A stretch of DNA of 44,265 nucleotides from Candidatus Binatia bacterium (GTDB taxonomy: Bacteria > Desulfobacterota > Binatia > UBA9968 > JAJDTQ01). The stretch lies in assembly GCA_022824205.1 (NCBI GenBank), contig JAJEAI010000053.1:1-44265 (forward strand), given 5' to 3'. The notes beneath the pieces were generated by a model. The model did no database searches. It was given only the letters and a program-made list of their open reading frames with translations, and was not told the origin of the DNA. Made by a program: the position numbers and the translations under genes. Positions 43,871-44,265 of the stretch are shown one piece after another (within the stretch, counting starts at the first letter, position 1; every line of letters starts with the position of its first letter).

Positions 43871-44265
43871 AACACCTGTTTTCCGAAGGCCGTCTTCGCT
43901 TGATTGCCGCCGCGGCTCTGATCGTCGGGCTGGCGGCCTGCGACAGCAAGCCTTCCGGTGACCAGCCGGTCGGGATTTCGCCCAAGGTCATGGCGGATGC
44001 GGTGCACGCCGTCGTGGAATCCGACCGTACCGTCTATGCGGACCAGGTGGTCTATCGATTGCAGGACGAGGAAGAGGTGATCCGCGCCAGCGAGCACTGG
44101 CAGGACGAGAAGGCCTTGCCGCTCCCCGCCCAGATGTTTCGCATGGGCTCGGAAATGGTAGCGAACAAAACCGACGCCTTCAGCTACGCGCTGATTTCCA
44201 AATGGCCCGTCAACAAGCAGAACGAACCAGGAACCGAAGCAGAAATCGTGGGACTCGACAGTGTG
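43867..44265 (+). CDS. Tll0287-like (DUF3365) lipoprotein, partial
   Basis: The first 133 codons are present and the gene runs off the window end. It starts as ATGA over the cytochrome stop. The N-terminus is a lipoprotein signal with lipobox LAAC (cysteine near residue 24), so it is membrane-tethered in the periplasm or outer membrane. The region LPLPAQMFRMGSEMVANKTD with FSYALISKWPVNKQN matches DUF3365/Tll0287-like domains, PAS-like folds that bind heme in sensor or electron-transfer proteins. No CXXCH is visible in the part present. Its coupling to the cytochrome implies a shared complex. Confidence 0.8.
   Translation, partial: MKHLFSEGRLRLIAAAALIVGLAACDSKPSGDQPVGISPKVMADAVHAVVESDRTVYADQVVYRLQDEEEVIRASEHWQDEKALPLPAQMFRMGSEMVANKTDAFSYALISKWPVNKQNEPGTEAEIVGLDSV

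Overview
The window is GC-rich, densely coded Gram-negative DNA. It combines a core housekeeping block (queA, tgt, yajC, secD, secF) with catabolic and transport genes typical of large soil or host-associated genomes: two molybdenum hydroxylase sets, a tripartite tricarboxylate transporter, DMT and MFS transporters. The order uracil-DNA glycosylase, NfeD, slipin, queA, tgt, yajC, secD, secF, together with an undecaheme cytochrome c and a selenocysteine tRNA, fits a deltaproteobacterial-type lineage (Desulfobacterota, Binatota or Tectomicrobia). That placement is inference from gene content only.

Layout. 137-4690: a LysE-type exporter, a cupin / D-2-hydroxyacid dehydrogenase pair, a small membrane coiled-coil protein, a DMT transporter, then a strip of decayed genes (YgjP-like metallopeptidase, possible HsdR start, DUF6883) beside an intact DUF4926 gene. 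4771-9596: molybdenum hydroxylase set 1 (FAD, 2Fe-2S and Mo subunits), facing an NMT1-like binding protein that lacks a signal peptide. 9742-12397: a second DMT transporter, an XRE/S24-type regulator and ssb. 12638-15753: TctC-TctA-TctB solute uptake. 15953-22736: an Rpn-type nuclease, a Gfo/Idh/MocA oxidoreductase with a foreign-looking tail, a 242-bp repeat, an MFS transporter, tRNA-Sec and a BisC/DMSO-reductase-family enzyme. 22938-30257: a two-subunit ThDP decarboxylase, molybdenum hydroxylase set 2 interrupted by a secreted polysaccharide lyase-like gene, and an ACMSD-type amidohydrolase. 30777-39215: uracil-DNA glycosylase, NfeD, slipin, queA, tgt, yajC, secD, secF. 39355-39998: a HigBA-like toxin-antitoxin pair. 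40558 to the end: an electron-transfer operon.

How the genes fit together. Set 2 with the decarboxylase and amidohydrolase looks like one degradative route (hydroxylation, decarboxylation, hydrolysis) for an unknown oxidised, possibly heterocyclic, substrate. The last three genes are joined by a 4-bp gap and a 4-bp overlap and make the best candidate for an undescribed system. A NirB-like flavoprotein with a BFD-type [2Fe-2S] domain is fused to a membrane domain with two His-x13-His helices (a diheme b pattern). It is followed by an anchored 11-heme cytochrome c and a Tll0287-like (DUF3365) lipoprotein. This could carry electrons from NAD(P)H across the inner membrane to periplasmic hemes.

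Non-coding DNA is rich in dispersed inverted repeats: dRS3-like ATTCCC-N8-GGGAAT pairs, GTAGGGGCGACC palindromes, and two 242-bp copies of one element in opposite orientation whose short central segment is flipped relative to its flanks.
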